Source: Strix aluco
Lineage: Eukaryota > Chordata > Aves > Strigiformes > Strigidae
Direction of reading: 5' to 3'
NCBI RefSeq assembly: GCF_031877795.1
Contig: NC_133940.1
Coordinates: 7,007,985-7,071,984, forward strand
Length of the DNA: 64,000 nt
Of the stretch, positions 49,506-60,585 are shown piece by piece (positions within the stretch are counted from its first letter, which is position 1; every line of letters starts with the position of its first letter). The notes beneath the pieces are model-generated. The model made no database searches, was not told the origin of the DNA, and saw only the letters and a list, made by a program, of their open reading frames with translations. Made by a program: the position numbers and the translations under genes.

Positions 49506-50189
49506 TGTGACAGATGAACTTGACGCCTTAACCAACCTAGAGGTAGTTTGGTTCAGGCTCCAGAGAAGGTAAAGGCCTAAGCCTTAACTGGGCTAAGAAC
49601 TTCTCTAGTACCAATCTGTTCTCTGAAAACCCACACAGCAGCAGAGTGACAGTGAGTACCGATGCATATAAGCTTGGAACACCAGTCATGTGATTAACAC
49701 ATCAGTAGCAGGTGGCTTTTCCAAGACTCATGTATCAAAGATCAAAGGAACTTGTGGGTACAGGGGGTCTCATGTATAGCTTTTCCACTGCATGTAATCT
49801 GTCCACAAGCCAACCTCTTTCTTCCATAAATATGGCAGCCTAATCAAGCCTTCTTTGAGCTCTCCCTGCTAAGCAGCGTGGCTGCAAGGCAGGGATCTCC
49901 CCTTGAGCTGGGTCACCTCTCAAGGTTGCTCCTTAAGGCAGAGAGACCTTTCACCAACAGCAGATCTTTGGTAAGCAGCCGATATTGTGCATAACCTTGT
50001 ATTGTGGTAACACGGATTTGTGTCTTGGTAACTTTGATTTTGTCTTGGTAACTTTGACTCTGCCTTGGTAGTTTTGAATCATTGTTCAAATGATTGTACA
50101 GTACAATAATAGAGTGAATCTTGCCATTGAACTTTGTTAATACCTTTGACAGTGGTTCTTTAAGTGATCTAAATCACTCATTCATAACA
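49506..50189 (+). repeat. 5' LTR
   Basis: The LTR begins with TGTGAC and most likely ends TTCATAACA at 50189, since a TGG-starting primer-site candidate follows three bases later. That gives ~684 bp. Only the first 480 bp (to GCCGATAT, 49985) are shared with the 3' LTR. A TATA-like CCATAAATATGG lies at 49824-49835 and is kept in the other LTR. Downstream of the shared part is a 20-bp tandem repeat (50021-50080) and a hairpin AGTGAT-CTAA-ATCACT just before the end. The U3/R/U5 borders cannot be placed exactly; no AATAAA signal is obvious. Confidence 0.85.
50021..50080 (+). repeat. 20-bp tandem repeat in the LTR, three copies
   Basis: Three contiguous 20-bp units starting TGTCTTGGTAACTTTG, TGTCTTGGTAACTTTG and TGCCTTGGTAGTTTTG. 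The first two differ only in their last bases. The preceding 20 bp (50001-50020) look like a more decayed fourth unit. The unit is absent from the truncated 3' LTR. Confidence 0.9.
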
Positions 50190-50192
50190 AAT

Positions 50193-50210
50193 TGGCGTAG
50201 TCAGCAAGAT
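50193..50210 (+). other. Candidate primer-binding site
   Basis: TGGCGTAGTCAGCAAGAT starts with TGG (complement of a tRNA 3' CCA end) three bases after the likely LTR edge. I could not assign the tRNA. A near copy of the region, GGTGTAGTCAGCAGGAT, lies 42 bp downstream (50226-50252) and ends at the gag start codon. Confidence 0.5.
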
Positions 50211-50250
50211 CCTAAATCAGGATTCATGACAAGCTGGTGTAGTCAGCAGG

Positions 50251-51537
50251 ATGGCAACTAGTATCACTGAATATTTATGGAAGCATGGAATAAGTCTGTG
50301 TCCCAGATTCTCAGAAGAAGCAGCTCATGACCACTGGCTATTGAAGAACAATTAAAAGTAGCAAGAGGAAATATTAAAGATGGTAAAGGAAAAGGAATTA
50401 TTTGTAAGATGTTACGCACCTGCCTAGAAGCCGCCTGTCAGTATAGTAAAAAACATAATAGAGGGAGGCAAGATCTAAGAGAGGAAATAGAAGCTAGGAA
50501 GGCAGCTGAGTTATTACTGTCTCTGCAAACTGATCAGCTACAGAAGCGGTTACAGGCAGGAAGAAAAGGAGAAAAAACAAAAGTTGGAAGAAAAGATTGA
50601 GATGATGCTCATGTGGGCTCCACACCCCCCAAACCCCATGCAAATTAGGAAACTATTAGTGTCCCCAGAGGATTGGGATGTTTATATTTGGGGTGATCCT
50701 GATGACCATGATGAGGGAAATGTTAACCCCCTGCCCCTTTCAGACTTCTCTGAATATACGACTAGACCCATCATTAAAGCAGAATACTCTGAAGGGCCTC
50801 GGGGAGGTGGTCAGCAATATACTGTGCAAAGCACTCCATGGGATGCTTTACAATTGGCAAAATTTACAATGAAATATGGCAGAAAGCCAGGTGAAACTGA
50901 AACTTAATATTTGTGGCGTGTCTGCATTGGCAGTGGTGACCAAATAATGTCAGGTGGAGAGAAAGCAAACAATTATTGGGGTCTGAGAGTTTTCTTAAAC
51001 CTAGGACCCGGCCCGGTAGATGAAGCCCATTCTGTCACCAGCAGGGGAGCCTACTGGGCTGGGGGAATAGATGCCTCGGATCGAGGGCAACCTTCTATGA
51101 TTGCCATTTGTTCCCTAAGTGAGCTCTCCACTGCTGTCACCAAAGCCGCCTGCACACAAGCTGTGCACAAACAAGGAGAATCTGGTGATACCCCACTACC
51201 CTCTGCTGTAGATTACACTGTGTTAAGGCCACTAACTAGGGGAGCCTCAGCAGTTCTCAAACCCTATTTAATTACAAAAGGGGATGAGATTAAAAGAGAC
51301 ACAGATCACAATGAGGAATTAGGCGGTGACAATCCTCACAGACAACTCCCTACATGGGCAGAATTAATGCACAGTATTGTAAACCAGGGCTGTGAAATGG
51401 GGTGGGACGATCTGTCGACTGAGAGATCAGACCCAAGACCCCAAGTGGAAAACCACCGGTGCGACCCACAACACAAAGACCCCCACAAGGATTGGGAGGC
51501 AGACAAACGGAACATAAAAACAAAGACCCACAAGTAG
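50251..51537 (+). pseudogene. gag: gag of the provirus, broken by frameshifts and one stop
   Basis: The likely start is the ATG at 50251, directly after the duplicated primer-site motif. The first ~30 codons are in one frame. The frame shifts near 50340 into a charged, coiled-coil-like stretch (to 50600), then returns to the original frame at about 50584. From 50584 to 51537 the frame is open for over 300 codons except for one TAA at 50905-50907, with clear similarity in style on both sides. Downstream of that stop is a capsid-like region with LWRVCIGSGDQ, a YWAGGIDA segment and a C-terminal basic, proline-rich tail. No zinc knuckle (CX2CX4HX4C) is visible. Gag would form the virion core. The call rests on position after the leader and resemblance to avian ERV gag proteins. 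Confidence 0.8.
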
Positions 51538-51539
51538 AA

Positions 51540-52240
51540 TCTAGAGAAAGAATAAATGAGTTATGGAGAAAAGCATTAGCGTTAAATGTTCCAAAGGTGG
51601 CAATATAGGGACAACCAGCAAGTATAATACTAAGCTTTAATACAATCTTTCCAGAAATTGAGTGGAAATGGAGGAACTAAATGTCCCCCTAATGCCCGAC
51701 CACTGACACAGACTCCATAGGGAAGCCAAATCACTTTTAAACCTCTTAGTAGGGAATTGCAAACCTTGAAGTCAAAAAGCGAATAGCATCAGGATAGCAA
51801 CTGGACCTGCCTATCTGGTGAGTGGAAACCTACCAATGGCTAAATGAAGGAGGCCCTGACATTTTAATTCCAATTGACCTTCAACAACAATTGATAAAAT
51901 TTCTAATATATACGGGAGCACAAAAATCAATACTAACTGAGAAGAACACTAAAAACTGGGCTTGCGACCCAGAGAGCAGAGAATTAAAGCCACTGGAGTA
52001 AAAGGAGCAAGTGGTATTTGCCAAACCATGAAAGTTAGTTTATGACTCCCGGGCAAGAAGCACATGTTGTCTGCTTGCTTTGCGGTTAAAGATCACAATG
52101 AAAACATTCTGGGTTTGAATCGCTGAACCTGGATCTGCTGGATGGCAGCATATGATCCTTTGGTTCAAATGTAGACCCTGACAACTCTGATAAAAATCAG
52201 GAGGCTACTGTTCATGTAGTCCAGGCAGCCCCTGCACTCC
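51540..52240 (+). pseudogene. pro: Protease region remnant
   Basis: Between gag and reverse transcriptase, a fragment near 51860-51940 reads as a retropepsin-like strand: a hydrophobic LIYTGAQKSILT segment. The active site of this family is D(T/S)G; here the first position is Tyr (TAT, 51909-51911), so the catalytic Asp is lost. Many stops follow (52000-52240). The assignment rests on this one motif and on gene order. Confidence 0.55.
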
Positions 52241-53290
52241 CTGATTCAAAGATTACTAATGTACCTCAATACCCGATTTCTGCTGCAGCACAAAATGGAA
52301 TTTCTGAGGTAATAGCAGACTTGGAAAACTGGCACATTACTTCCAGAACCCCTCCCCAGACAATTCACCCATCTGGCCAGTTCAAAAGTCGGATGGGAGA
52401 TGGTGTCTAACAATTGATTATCGGTGCCTAAATGCCAACACAGCTTCTCTAACTGCTGCAGTACCCAATATTGCAACTTTAACAGCCACACTACAAGCAG
52501 CCACACACCCATGGCTGGCAGTGCTAGGTGTCCCCTTGCAGGAGGAGGATAAAAAGAAAATTATTTTTACTTGTAGGGAATACAACATACCTTTAACATG
52601 AATATAAACATTCACCTACAATTGCTCATGTTGCACTTGATGAACTTTTACAGTCTCACTCCCTCAAGATGTGAAACTGTACCAATATATAGATGATATT
52701 GTAATCGGCGGGATCTCCCCTGAAAAACTGGGAGAAGTGGCAGCAGCAGTGTGGCAAGCACTAACTAAAGCCGTAGTTGAAGTTCCACCTGAAAAATGTC
52801 AAGGCCCAAGTAGAGAGGTAAAATTTTTAGGCACCTGGTGGACGGCAGATAGTGCAGCAATTCCACTGGACACCCTAAATAAAATGGAACAATTGCAGAT
52901 GTCCCAATCTGGGAAAGAATTTCAACAGTTTCTGGGAACTTTGGGTACTGGAGGAAACATGGACCTGGATTTTCCATCATTGCTCATCAACTGTATTCAG
53001 TTTTATGAAAGGGAAGACCATGGAAATGGAAGCCAGAACATGAAGAGGCAGTCAAAATCCTAATACAGGAATTAAAGACATGTCAGTTACTGGGGGCAGT
53101 ACACCCTCGCGACACTATTATAGCAGAATGGGGTTTTGCAGAACATGGTACTTCTTGCAATCTACTCCAAACCAGGCCAAACAGGCCAAAAGGGCCTTTA
53201 ACGTTTAGGTTGACCACATTTAAAGAGACAGAGCAGAGATATTCCAAGCAGGAAAAGGGACTTTAGTCCGACCAGTTAAACAAGTTGAGC
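52241..53290 (+). pseudogene. pol: Reverse transcriptase remnant, RNase H start, no integrase
   Basis: A fingers-domain segment with SPIWPVQKSDGRWCL-type sequence followed by TIDYR lies at 52356-52425. The catalytic YIDD box is intact at 52686-52697, inside a 130-codon block (52671-53063) that continues with PPEKCQGPSREVKFLGTWW. A frameshift near 53010 moves to a PEHEEAVK-type connection segment and a TFKETEQRYSKQEKG stretch near 53218-53262, which resembles the start of the connection/RNase H region. Several stops separate the blocks. The sequence then reaches env-like sequence at ~53330, leaving no room for RNase H and integrase. Confidence 0.85.
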
Positions 53291-53329
53291 CACTAAGGGG
53301 TCACCCAGCTGGAAGAACCCTGCTGAGGC

Positions 53330-54600
53330 TTGTATTGGTTTCCCTTTCCAGGAAGGAGGAATGATACCAGCACACCTCTCCTGGAGATCAGGTTAACCAT
53401 CAGAGGATGGTTTATCCTTCTCACAGGAGTAACTGCCAGCAGGAATCAAATTCAGTTCACGTGTCAACAAACCCAACCCCCTCGGTGGAGACCCTTACTC
53501 CTTTTATTTATGCTAATCAATATGGTAACTACAGCACCTGCCGCACCACACACATTTCTCATTTGTGGGTGGAATCCACTGTAACAGCAATTATACAGGA
53601 AGGTGATGAGGGCACCTTGCCCACTGCGATTCAAAAGGTAATTTGGGATAATGCAGCTCAATTTGAAAGGGATTTCCAGTCTTGGTGGCATCTGGTTAAT
53701 TTAACCTATGACTCCACCGACAGTAATGACACAACTTTTGTTTTGACAATACCCAGTGCTTCAGTATCCACCACATACCCAATCACTGTGCTGGGATTAA
53801 ATCACCACGGAACTGTACTCTATCTGTTAGAACACAGAGTATGAGCCCAACAAAATGGGAACAAATAGTAACCATTGGTGCTGATGCATGTGTTGTACGG
53901 GAACAACCGTGATTTATTTGTGAAAGCAATACCATTAAGGCCCAAGACACTTGTCTTGACACTGAACAAAATGTTTGTCATTTTGAAATACATCCTGATG
54001 AAACCCCTGAAACTGTATTTGTATATGTTGGAAATGGATGTGTTTGTATGAGAACCCCTTGTGATTCTGTATTTATAGACAACACCACTGTAGAGACAAA
54101 TAATCACTCAAATATCTGTATTTGTAATTTTACCAAAATCATGAGATGCAACTTTAACTGTTCAGCTCCTGAAACACCCCACTAATTGCTATAATCTAAC
54201 TATACATGGTATGAAGATTTGCTACCTACGCCCACTGGAATGAATCTTACATTGGTAAGAAAACATGATGACCTGAGTCAATTGTTAAAATGAATCCAGA
54301 ACAATGGACAAAGAACCCTGATTACCATACAGCATGATTCAGAGGCAATACACTGCATCCTAGAAAGAGCGAAGAGAGATGGAGAACATCACTGATGGGA
54401 AACTCTTTTTGGATGGTCACAAACAGCAACTTGAATTTTTAATTTGATGATGCATGCAAATATAGTTCTGTTAGTTTTGACCTTGTTATGTTCATTGCTT
54501 AGAATCATTCTGTATATCAGTATTTGGCAAAAGGTGAAACAAATTGTGTCAATCCAACATGTAAAACATATACAATCAACTGTTTCTGTATGTGAAATGG
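53330..54600 (+). pseudogene. env: env remnant with signal-peptide-like and membrane-anchor-like segments
   Basis: Two overlapping frames begin the region. The first (53330-53584) ends in a hydrophobic run followed by a TAPAAP-type cleavage-like site. The second (53407-53844) carries the downstream ectodomain-like sequence with several N-glycosylation sequons (NYS, NLT, NDT), so a frameshift separates leader and ectodomain. From 53845 to ~54300 a Cys- and Asn-rich stretch continues with several stops. Near 54400-54440 is an FGWSQTAT segment, followed by a strongly hydrophobic run (about 54445-54520) typical of a transmembrane anchor, and a short tail. Two TGA stops in this end fall where Trp or another codon would be expected. 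Env would mediate attachment and fusion; this copy is non-functional. Assignment is by order and features, not by a domain hit. Confidence 0.7.
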
Positions 54601-54766
54601 TATATAACTAATATTAAATGTGACACTTAAACTAAACAGCTTATTAGATAATTGTACCCTTACCACTGATCTGCAATATGCCACACATTTATGACAGAGG
54701 CAAGAGGTAACCGTACTACCACGGTATGAGTTGATAAAGTGGATTAACTGTAGGCATGGGGTGCAG

Positions 54767-55246
54767 TGTGACAGATGAACTTGACGCCTTAACCAACCTA
54801 GAGGTAGTTTGGTTCAGGCTCCAAAGAAGGTAAAGGCCTAAGCCTTAACTGGGTTAAGAACTTCTCTAGTACCAATCTGTTCTCTGAAAGCCCACAAAGC
54901 AGCAGAGTGACAGTGAGCATCAATGCATATGAGCTTGGAACACCGATCATGCGATTGACACATCAGTAGTGGGTGGCTTTTCCAAGACTCATTTACCAAG
55001 GATCAAAGGAACTTGTGGGTACAGGGAGTCTCATGCATATTTTTTCCATTGCATGTAATTTGGCTACAAGGCAGCCACTTTCTTCCATAAATATGGCAGC
55101 CTAAGCGAGCCTTCTTTGAGCTCTCCCTGCTAAGCAGCGTGGCTGCAAGGCAGGGATCTCCCCTTGAGCTGGGTCACCTCTCAAGGTTGCTCCTTAAGGC
55201 AGAGAGACCTTTCACCAACAGCAGATCTTTGGTAAGCAGCCGATAT
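54767..55246 (+). repeat. 3' LTR, truncated at its 3' end
   Basis: These 480 bp match 49506-49985 of the 5' LTR without gaps. By eye about 30 substitutions fall in the first 341 bp and none in the last 139 bp. The match ends at GCCGATAT; the following GGGCCGTCAAGG is unrelated to the 5' LTR continuation, so ~204 bp of the LTR end are missing. The TATA-like CCATAAATATGG is kept at 55085-55096. The sequence before it (GGCATGGGGTGCAG) is a poor polypurine tract. Confidence 0.88.
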
Positions 55247-58200
55247 GGGCCGTCAAGGTATTTTTAAACAGTATTTACAGTGTTAAATTCCACTGTGTAA
55301 TCACTGAGGTAATTAAGTGTTTTATGAGTAAGTTAGATTTTCTCTAGAAAAGAATAAACCACAAATGCATATATTAAATATCAGTAGTGATATCATACTT
55401 GATTAGGTGTTAGTTTGGTGAATACTAAAGTGGGAGTGAAAATAAGCAGTTGTCTCCTGGGAGAAGATTTCCACTTCACATGACAAATAAATATAAATGA
55501 CTCATCAAATTAATCCTCCCCATCATCAAGGAGAAGGTTGTGACCCATCGCTTCAACACAAGCATCCTCTTCTTAATTTTATTTTAGAGCTGAGTCCTGA
55601 GGGACAAAACAAATGGTGTGGTAGAAACGGTGCAGGTATTGTGACATCTTCCCTCATTACAAATTAGGTAGTGAGGTACTTTAACCTGGAAAATGGACTT
55701 TGTGCCTTTTGCAAAGTCATAATCTTACTCTTAATGTTTTGGTACTCTAATTAATGTAAATACACAAGTCTGAATAATTGCTTTGGGGTCATCTTAATTA
55801 GAACTTCCATCTTTTAATTGGCAGAGAGATTAATTAAGATATACCCTCAACCATCCACTAAATCCCATCCCTTATATTCTATGAAGAATTATTCCATCTC
55901 TGCTCAAGTGCAGGCCAAGAATACTAATCCTACCCCACTCTTCCACTCTGTCACTCTGTAACGTTACAAAGAAAAAACTTCCTTGTACATATAAACTACA
56001 CCACATGGATACCCTGGCATGTAGCTCTATGCACTTCCCACGTATGAATGAGCTATGGAAGAAATGACTGTCACCACTATAACTCCTTCCTTGGAAGTCC
56101 AGAGTAAAAGACAGGGCAGAGCAGAGGGAGCACTGCCCCGAGCTGGAAGGACTAAAACAGAGACCAGGCATCTCAGAGGAGCACCAGACATGTCCAAGCC
56201 TTGTCAGCTGCTTGGTAGCCTGAGGAAGAGGAGCTGCAGGCCTGTAGCTGTTGTAAGATGCCTGGAGAGGGGAAGGATGGGGAAAGACCTTAAAAATAGT
56301 GGGAGAGTTTTTAATGCGTAACTTTCTTTTCTCCAGAATGCATGAATTCTCATGAATTTCACAATCTCATCACTATAAACTAAGTTAAGTACATCTGCCC
56401 TGAGTTTTCAGGGGAAATTAAGTGAGAACTGGAAAAAATTTGGAAGGTGGCATTTCCAGTCAGGTGCCTTTGCCAGGTGTAAAAATTTCTGCAGTTATTT
56501 ACAGCCAACCCTTGGTGCTACTGTTCAGTTTCTGTTGACATCTCACCAGACAGGGGTTTAATAGGACTCATAGGACAAACTAAAGCCAGGCTGCTTTTGA
56601 GTACGCCCAGCACTTGTCCAGTCTGGGAAGAGGCATGCCTCTGCAAACATTGAGATTTCCTGATGAAAAAAGAAATCTTAACTACCAACTTATGGCAAAT
56701 GAAATCCTTCTGTATTACCAATCATCCAAAGAGCACTCAGGATACTCTGGTGTACGACTGATTAAATTTAGTTGAAGTGTTGCAGAGTAAAGACAGTTAA
56801 CAGATTTATTGCCAAATCAGATACTTCTTGAATAAATACGTGAACAAAAAGTTAACATTTCCTCCTTCAAATAGGGATTCTGTCTTGTCTATTCAATGTT
56901 AGATGAAAAGTGTGCCTGGGGTGCTGAGTTATACTTTAACAAATAGTGTCTGTTGAAACCCCATTTACACAGGAGGTGGACCTGGAGCTGTGGTCCCACC
57001 AGAACTCCACTGCCCTAGAGAAAGCTAGGAAAGCAGATGAGTTGAGATTACCACTAGAAGTTGCAGTTTCTTTTAGTGTTTTCCTCAGAGGAAAATGTAT
57101 AAATAGCTGTTCCATGGACTGGTACAATCTGTTGGGAGGGCAAGAGTGCTATAAATGTGTTCCTCCTGTTTCTCTTTCACCAAAAGGAACCCATTCTTAC
57201 CACAGCTGCGTATAAAAATTTGGGTAAATTAGAAAGTAGAATTGAGGGGATTTGAATCAATGACAGATTCAGACTTCTGTATAACAGCTCAGAAACTGTA
57301 AGTGTAAATAGTCTTTGTTACTAACAAAACTGCCAATGCCCTGCCATGAACAGAAACACCTCTTTCTAGTGTTTCCTTCAAACACGGATTTAGAAATAAA
57401 AGCCATACTACATCACCAGATAAAACTATGGAAAACATGCTGCTTCAACCTGTGAAGCCAGGCACACTGTATTAATAACACTGTATAGCACAGAATATTG
57501 TACAGACAAAACCCCCTATATTAATAAAATTATATTTGCCTCCAAAATTATTTTGGTGATGCAGTGAAGTCTCAGGTAGCTGTGTACACTCGTTACTGTA
57601 CCAAAGTCAGAAAAGAATGTGCAGAACCTTTATTAGTTTCTCATTAAAAACAAAACAAAACATACATTATCTCACACTTGCTAATCGAAAGACATAAGGG
57701 GGTTCAAACCCAGCTGGCTTTTCCAGCTTTTTCATAATGAGATGCTGCTAAACATTTAGCTGTTAACAAATAAAAATAAGTGTGGGAAGAAACTGAATGG
57801 TCTTGAAGACAATCCTGCCAGTTGAAGGAAACGGTCACTCTGCAAAACATGCATGCACGTTCTGCTCAAAAAGGCTGGACCACCTCAATTTCACAGTTTG
57901 AGGACTTACTTTCAACAGGTTTGCAACAGTGACCCAGGGCAGTTTCTGTAATAACTATTACACCAGCTTTGAGTTAAAACTGGAGGGCATAACCACCATC
58001 AGTGATGAAAGGTGTCAGAATAACCTGTCAGCACATTTCCTGCCCAAAACAAAGCCACATGAGAGTCACTCTAGACCATTAATTACAGAGGCAGAAGATA
58101 CTGTGAAGCAATGCGCTTGTGTACCTGTATGTGCATGAGACAGAGGGAGCCCACACCTCTACTTCTCTGTAGTGCAGCCTTGAGAAAACTAGAGAGAGAA

Positions 58201-60443
58201 AAAGCACAAGAGGTGTTTTTCTTCAGCCTGGCAGACCAACATTTAGAGGAAGAAGCTGTGAACAAAGACACTGCTGCTTCTTGTTTGATTCATCCAGCAT
58301 TCAGGGAAACAGGTCTCTGAAAAAAAAATCACAGGTCTGCTTCAAAGAGCCACTGGTCTTCATCATATTTCTTCTAAGCAGAACACCCTGCAAAATCCTA
58401 AATGTGTGGCTGAATGCTCAGGTCAAAGGAGCAACAGTTGCTTCCAAGTTGTCTTGTCATCTAAGTGGCATTACTGAGACCAAGGCCTCTGAAAGATCCT
58501 GGCAACAGGGGGCCTCCCAGAGGTCCTGTGAAGAAATCAAAGAAGTCATCCAATGAGGAGTATAATCGTATTTCCCTTTCTGAAATGAAGACCTCCCTTC
58601 TGACCTCCTGGCTGCTCAGAATAATTCCAGCATTGTTATGACACATTCATTTGCCCTCAGGTGCAAGGTGCCTTCACAGGAACATTTCCACCCAGAGACA
58701 TTAAATACAAGCGGACTGGGGTTGTGAGTGAAAGCCATGTGTTAGAAACCTTCTCATCTACAACCTTCCCTCTCCTCTGGGCATAAATATCCCTTCTCTG
58801 ACAGGGTCCTCAAAGCACTAAATCCTGTGGAGCTATGTCAGAACGTCACAATGATGAGCTACAGCCAAGTGTGTGACACGCACCAGGCTGATCTGGATCA
58901 GGGCTGTGAAATTGCTCTGTCGCAACTCAGATGTCCTGAAATGATGTAATGCTTAATAAAACCAAGCCAGGTACTGAAGAAAAGTTACTCTTAGGAAATA
59001 TGTATAGGACTTTTTTTGAAACTTCTTTACCTCCTTACCAAATGGAAAATATGTCAAAACTAGAAGAGAAATAAATAGCAATTTCAAAAATTACTATTTT
59101 TCTGTTTAAAGACAATTATGGAAGATCTCTACTTTTGTATGGATTCATACTTTTATGTAGGCTTTTGTCTATCTTACAGGACCTGGATAAATAAATGACA
59201 GATATGTGACAATGGAATATAAAAAGGACATCTTAATATAGATTACTTTCCTTGATAGCACATAAATCATAGACTTCATGGTGGATGAATCATATTTTGC
59301 CCAGTCTTCATTAAAAATAATCCTGGATATTATTCTACTGTCTTGCCTAAGAGAGAAGCAGAGCAAGGCTGGAACTAGTCTGAGGCTCAGTCTGAGGCTT
59401 GTCTGTAGTACCAGGCAGGAGGCAAGACAACTGGCACTTTTGTGGCTACGTCCCTGCTCAGTGATGACTTCGGAGCTATTTGCCAAGGAATTTGGGAAAA
59501 CAGAGTGAAAATGCCTCAGTCCACAGCAGCCAGGAGAGGAGAAGAGGTTGGAATGGCAGCTTCCCTGCCCCCAGGGGCTCCAGCAATGAGGTCCAGCAAT
59601 TTGGGACCATACAGGAGCTGCTTAGTACCTTGTGAGCACACACAGCTGAGCTCTAGACAGCCTGTTTGGACCGTCTGATTAAGAAGTTGCAATGAATCAA
59701 CTATAAAAGTCTGTTCATGCACAGTCTGAGGAGGTCTCAAGTTCTGAGCCCACCCACCTCCCTTTTTTTTTTTTTTTTTTTTCCAGTTTTTGCTAAGCAT
59801 ATAACAGTGTTTTGAAGTAGAAATTTAGATTCCCTTCTAGCAGGACTGCTTTTCTTTATTCTGGTCAAAACTGAAGCAAACTGAAAGCTAATTATTTCCT
59901 GCTTCAAGCACAATAGAGTGTTTATTGGAACGTTCCTTATAATCCTATCAGAATTGTTATAGGAGCTCAGGAATAAATGAGTTTCCAATTAATTAAATGC
60001 AGCTCTCCATATAGACAGATCACGCCACAAACTGTCTTTCTTTTTTTTCCTCCTGCATCAACATCAGTTATTACAAAGCAGGAAGAAGGTATTCACTGGA
60101 TTTTAATACAAAACATCATGATTGCAGAATGTTTCACTCACGGTGAAATTCATCCTTAGTGAGTTAATGTTAAAAACTAAATAGAAATATTAGTTACACT
60201 GTTAAAATGTAATTTATTTGGGTACAGTTTTTGCACTTGCTATTTTTTTTTATTTAAGCATTCTAAAATTGGTAATGTAAAATTGGAACTTCCGTCATTT
60301 TTAATAGGATTTTAATAGCATTTCTCTCTAATTGCATTTAAATTACATTTTAGAGAATTAACATTCGTTCTTGATCAAGACAATATGAAATACAACAAAA
60401 GTTATTTGTGTATCAGAAGTGAAAAGAGGATGATTTTGTCAAA
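55247..60443. other. Non-coding, nothing recognised apart from simple repeats
   Basis: Unique-looking sequence between the provirus and the solo LTR. Frames at 56055-56321, 58083-58556 and 59278-59678 on both strands overlap each other and show no domain or splice context. It contains the T tract at 59763-59782 and two AT-rich stretches (about 55730-55860 and 60170-60362) that resemble conserved non-coding DNA only in texture. Confidence 0.5.
59763..59782. repeat. Poly-T tract (20 T)
   Basis: This is an uninterrupted run of 20 T. On the minus strand it would be an A tail, but no recognised retrocopy precedes it. Confidence 0.85.
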
Positions 60444-60548
60444 TGTTAGAAGTGGGATGAAAGGGCTACTTTCAAACCATCTCGATGCGCGGAAACAAAC
60501 TCTACAACTCGGGGAGAGTTATAAAGTAGATATGTTCATTCCGACATC

Positions 60549-60585
60549 GGGGTGCAAGGGGATTTCTCCACAAAGCTTGCACCCC
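60549..60585. repeat. Perfect 10-bp inverted repeat (stem-loop)
   Basis: GGGGTGCAAG (60549-60558) and CTTGCACCCC (60576-60585) are exact reverse complements around a 17-base loop. Its place between a TATA-like box and an AATAAA-like signal on the minus strand fits the R region of an LTR, where hairpins often occur. Confidence 0.8.

Larger units (their letters stand above)
49506..55246 (+). mobile_element. Endogenous retrovirus with paired LTRs, gag, pro-pol remnant and env remnant
   Basis: This 5.7-kb plus-strand provirus is bounded by direct repeats that both start TGTGACAGATGAACTTG (49506 and 54767). Order: 5' LTR, a TGG-starting primer-site candidate, gag (50251-51537), a protease and reverse-transcriptase remnant (51540-53290), an env remnant (53330-54600), 3' LTR. 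At ~5.1 kb before the 3' LTR it is short for a full provirus. No integrase (HHCC or DDE region) is seen, and RT leads directly into env, so a pol deletion is likely. The 3' LTR stops at 55246, about 204 bp short of the likely LTR end in the 5' copy. No target-site duplication was found, as expected if one edge is deleted. It matches none of the other elements here. The class is uncertain: the gag and RT texture is gammaretrovirus-like, but the subfamily is not recognised. It is not replication-competent. Confidence 0.93.

Noticed and set aside
57695..57770. GGTTCAAACCCAGCTGGC resembling the ERVL-like LTR edge
   Set aside because: Only about 17 bases resemble it and neither the order nor the orientation of neighbouring LTR sequence fits; treated as coincidence.
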